In this document: positions 61,138 through 64,000 of the stretch, one piece after another | How the letters are laid out: every line of letters starts with the position of its first letter | Numbering within the stretch: position 1 is the first letter of the stretch | Assembly (NCBI GenBank): GCA_964522485.1 | Contig: CAZFUS010000001.1 | Coordinates: 1-64,000 of the forward strand | Direction: 5' to 3' | Length of the DNA stretch: 64,000 nt | Origin: Methylohalomonas sp964522485 | GTDB lineage: Bacteria > Pseudomonadota > Gammaproteobacteria > Methylohalomonadales > Methylohalomonadaceae | Made by a program: the position numbers and the translations under genes | Notes under the pieces: generated by a model | Databases searched by the model: none | What the model was told of the DNA's origin: nothing | Seen by the model: only the letters and a program-made list of their open reading frames with translations

Positions 61138-64000
61138 TTACGGGCTAGGTCTGGCGCTTTCCAGTGGATTTTTTTCTCGCGCTTGACTGGGCTGCACCGG
61201 TTTGATGACAGGGTCATCCCAGCTTCCCTCGACGGTGTACCGGTAGCCGAGTACTTTGTCTATTTGTTCTGGTATTCCCTCGAAAACTTTTCCGGCGAGG
61301 AAAATAACCGCACCGATACCAATACCCGCCGGACCAAACAGGGCCCCCGCAACTGGTAGTGTATTGCTTATCTGTGGAATAATCGTGATGATTTGATCGT
61401 AAGTCTGATCGACAAGACCGGTGCGACCGGTTGCTGTGATAAGCGCAGCCGGCCCTTCCATGCTTAAATCACTCGTGAATGCCTGACCATCCTGTAGGGT
61501 GAAAGTACCCTTGATGCGGTCAAAGGCGAAGCCCTCTTCAAATATATCGTTGAAATCGAGCAACAATCTGCGCGGCAACGTTGATACACTCAGCAGACCC
61601 AGAAGCCGAACTGCTTTGGGATCAATCTCAAGGAATTGCCCCTTGCCAATGTCCAGTTCCAGAGTGCCATCGAGTCTGGCAAGATTGAAATTCATGGGAC
61701 TGCCCGGCCACAGCGCATCAACCTTGATATGCGTTTTGCCCTGTTCTACCGCTTTTTCGTCATAACCAAAAGTGGACAGCATGCTGGCAAAGCGTTCGGC
61801 TTTTAATTCGATGTTGAATTGCGAAAATATCTCATTGTTGACTGTTTTCCAGCTGCCTGTGCCGGTTATTTCCATAGAAGGTTTGCTAAAAGAAAAATCC
61901 TGGATAATCAGACCATTGCTGGCTTTCTCGGCCTGCAGGTTCAAGGCGCCGAAATTGGCTTCATTATAGATTAGGTTATCAACGGTAATACTAAGGGCGG
62001 GTAAATCGCGCGGGTTCAGAGTCTGGCGCTCGTCCGTATCATTATCGCTGACTTTATCCAGTTGCAGTGTCTTAAATCTGGCGGTCAGTTTTGGCTCCTG
62101 GGACGAATCAGGTAACTGTATCCAGCCGTCAACTTCGGTTCCTTGCAGTACCAGCCTGGATGTGTCGTTGGTGTGACTGAATGTCAGGCGGGTTTTCCGG
62201 AACGTCTGATCCTGCAGTTTCAGTTGATCAACAAACAGGTCGATGTCCGGAATGGAGGCAGGATTTGTAATGCCGGCATCCGACAGGATCAGATCGGACT
62301 CTGCAATCAGCGTGATCCATCGATCCATATCAAGCCGGTCGATGGAGCCATCAATAATATTATTGCCTGTAGGCAAATCCGGCAAGACGCTGTTGCCGAA
62401 GCGTGCGGCGAACTGCCCGGAACCATAGACAGCACTCAGAATCTCACCATACGTCAGAAATATACGATTCTCGGCCTGCTGCTTCTGGGGTAAAGACAGC
62501 TTTATTTCCAGATTTCGTGTTTCATCGCGTACTTTGCCGACAGGGGCGGGCAGATCCAGACCCAGACCCTTTAGGTCGGAATTCAGTCTGATAGTCTCGA
62601 CAGCCGCGGGATCTGCCGGAGCAGTGTATTCAAACTGCCAGTGTGACGCGCCTTGCAGAATATTGGCGAGCGCCTGATCGTCAAGTGTTTCGGGCGGAGT
62701 ATGCTCGGTAAGCAATTCTGTGATCAGGGAACTATCAGCAATACCTTCAATCCGGATCAGGGTTGGTTCACTGGAAGCGTCTCCATTTCTTTCCAGTTCC
62801 ACATCGACATCGCGGCCTGCATATTTCGCGGTGATGTTACGTGATTCGAGTTTGTCTCTTGAAAATTTAACCACGCCGCGGGCATCAGTTAATCTGATAT
62901 CCAGTTGCGGTGCCACAACCGTATTCCCGAGCAATTCGACCTGGCCACTTATATCATCCTCGCCGGGGTACAGCTTGATCGCCATGTCGAGATCGAGTGC
63001 GATATCGCCTGCATAATCCAGCTCCAGCATACGCCGGATGGACTTTTCTTTCTCATCAAGCGGGCTGTCTCTCAAAAAACTGACAGCATCTTCAGTACTG
63101 CCCTCAGCTTCGCATTTGAGATTGAGAATATGATCTTCCACAAACAGATCGGCTATGTAAGCATCGACGTTTCGTATGTCAGCATTGTAAGTTTTTGCAT
63201 GCGGCACACGGGCTTCCAGGCGGTAGCGATCAACGAGCAATTCACCGTCAAGCTGGTATATGGTCGGCCATTCTTCATGGTAATCGAGTGTCAAACCGTT
63301 GAACCAGGCATGCAGCTTAAATTGTCCCTGGCGCTCCCGGAACGGAAAGTCATCCAGATCCCCGCGCAGGACGAGAGCCGCCTGTTCCAGGCGGCCTTCC
63401 ACTATGGCGCGTTGAGCCCAGGTCTTGAGCTTGTCTTTGGCGGCGGCGGGGACAAAACGTTTGAGAGTGGTTGCATCGCCGCCGGACAGTGAGGCCGCCA
63501 CATTGACCGTTGGCAGCCCCCGGTCGTCAAATTCGGCATTCCCGCTTATCTGCAGCTTATGTGTATCCGTGGCTATTTCCAGGTCGTCCGTATGCAGATA
63601 CAGCCTGGAATTATCCTGATAGCTGTTCCAGGTGAGTTGTCCATGAAGATCCAGCGCATCGATTGGTGAGATAAATACATCAGTGCCGCCAATGCCCATA
63701 TTGCTGCTATCGAGTTTGATGCGGCCACCATTCTGATTGGCTGCAAATATGCCATTCAGCCCTGAAAATGCTTCATTACCATAACTGCGACGAATCGTTA
63801 AATTGTCCAGTTGCCCGCTTGCCTGCCAGACGCCGGGGTCCGAACCGAAATCAAACTGCAGATTGCTGAGTTCGCCGCTGGTAGAATCCGCAACTGATGC
63901 TTCGACGGCAGATATCTCGATACCGTTGAAAAACGGCAACAGGTCCTGAATCAGGACATAACTGATGAAGCCGCTGTCAATGGTTCTCGGTTGCTGACCG
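61138..64000 (-). CDS. yhdP: YhdP family AsmA-like protein (5' end outside window)
   Basis: About 953 codons to the right edge, still open, so the N-terminus lies outside; complete family members have about 1270 residues. YhdP is a long inner-membrane-anchored periplasmic protein that helps move phospholipids to the outer membrane (with TamB and YdbH in E. coli). The C-terminal signature is clear: KGQFLEIDPKAVRLLGLLSV, RRLLLDFNDIFEEGFAFDRI and LPVAGALFGPAGIGIGAVIF. The body is beta-strand-rich repeats, as expected for a groove-shaped bridge. It ends convergently 9 nt from mnhB with a proline/charged tail. Confidence 0.93.
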   Translation of the reverse strand, partial: GQQPRTIDSGFISYVLIQDLLPFFNGIEISAVEASVADSTSGELSNLQFDFGSDPGVWQASGQLDNLTIRRSYGNEAFSGLNGIFAANQNGGRIKLDSSNMGIGGTDVFISPIDALDLHGQLTWNSYQDNSRLYLHTDDLEIATDTHKLQISGNAEFDDRGLPTVNVAASLSGGDATTLKRFVPAAAKDKLKTWAQRAIVEGRLEQAALVLRGDLDDFPFRERQGQFKLHAWFNGLTLDYHEEWPTIYQLDGELLVDRYRLEARVPHAKTYNADIRNVDAYIADLFVEDHILNLKCEAEGSTEDAVSFLRDSPLDEKEKSIRRMLELDYAGDIALDLDMAIKLYPGEDDISGQVELLGNTVVAPQLDIRLTDARGVVKFSRDKLESRNITAKYAGRDVDVELERNGDASSEPTLIRIEGIADSSLITELLTEHTPPETLDDQALANILQGASHWQFEYTAPADPAAVETIRLNSDLKGLGLDLPAPVGKVRDETRNLEIKLSLPQKQQAENRIFLTYGEILSAVYGSGQFAARFGNSVLPDLPTGNNIIDGSIDRLDMDRWITLIAESDLILSDAGITNPASIPDIDLFVDQLKLQDQTFRKTRLTFSHTNDTSRLVLQGTEVDGWIQLPDSSQEPKLTARFKTLQLDKVSDNDTDERQTLNPRDLPALSITVDNLIYNEANFGALNLQAEKASNGLIIQDFSFSKPSMEITGTGSWKTVNNEIFSQFNIELKAERFASMLSTFGYDEKAVEQGKTHIKVDALWPGSPMNFNLARLDGTLELDIGKGQFLEIDPKAVRLLGLLSVSTLPRRLLLDFNDIFEEGFAFDRIKGTFTLQDGQAFTSDLSMEGPAALITATGRTGLVDQTYDQIITIIPQISNTLPVAGALFGPAGIGIGAVIFLAGKVFEGIPEQIDKVLGYRYTVEGSWDDPVIKPVQPSQAREKNPLESARPSP

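Overview
The window is a chromosomal stretch of a gammaproteobacterium, fairly GC-rich and densely coding. The gene-order blocks are classic for the class: gyrA-serC-pheA-hisC-tyrA-aroA-cmk-rpsA-ihfB-lapA-lapB-pyrF, mfd-csiV, and glyA-nrdR-ribD-ribE-ribBA-ribH-nusB-thiL. Other markers (RoxA, Tas, CsiV, LapA/LapB, YhdP, a Pseudomonas-type methylthioinosine route) fit a Chromatiales- or Pseudomonas-like lineage. I cannot name the genus from sequence alone.

Layout. 1-9743 is a minus-strand run read right to left: tas, purB, roxA, a GNAT acetyltransferase, a DUF7931-type protein, a small secretin-like exported protein and purL, whose last few codons lie off the left edge. 9844-12851 holds marC, two doubtful small frames and a minus-strand set for redox and stress (1-Cys peroxiredoxin, DUF2905, VOC protein, Tat-exported MsrB). 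13036-17237 has pyrC-rnt and the divergent pair mtaD/mtnA. 17406-33313 is the long plus-strand block of gyrase, aromatic amino acid, serine and histidine enzymes, then cmk, rpsA, ihfB, the LPS-control pair lapA-lapB and pyrF. It is interrupted between pheA and hisC by a non-coding element with inverted-repeat ends. 33310-37316 is mfd-csiV. 37342-39539 (minus) is an ATPase, hpt and methylthioinosine phosphorylase. 39660-41910 is an NfeD protease with its slipin. 42169-48954 runs glyA, nrdR, riboflavin synthesis, nusB and thiL. 48971-53691 carries a thioesterase, a DsrE-like lipoprotein, a YafJ-type amidotransferase, fumC and nhaR. 53887-58994 (minus) carries acnA, mnmA and nudJ. 59081-61128 is a partial Mrp antiporter module, convergent with a yhdP gene that runs off the right edge.

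How the genes work together. Purine (purL, purB, hpt), pyrimidine (pyrC, pyrF, cmk) and aromatic (pheA, tyrA, aroA) synthesis are well represented. Three separated genes form one salvage route: MtaD deaminates methylthioadenosine, the phosphorylase at 37342 splits the methylthioinosine, and MtnA takes the sugar phosphate onward. The freed hypoxanthine goes to Hpt, encoded directly upstream of the phosphorylase.

I see no CRISPR array, prophage, transposase, rRNA or tRNA gene, and no clear new defence or metabolic system. The least explained material is non-coding: five copies of a diverged palindromic repeat placed between co-directional genes, a 539-bp element with 29-bp inverted ends, convergent genes that stop inside a palindrome, and structured leaders before ihfB and acnA. 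The protein oddities are the small secretin-like protein, the Mrp module without its large subunits, a DsrE-like lipoprotein and an NfeD with a highly charged insert.
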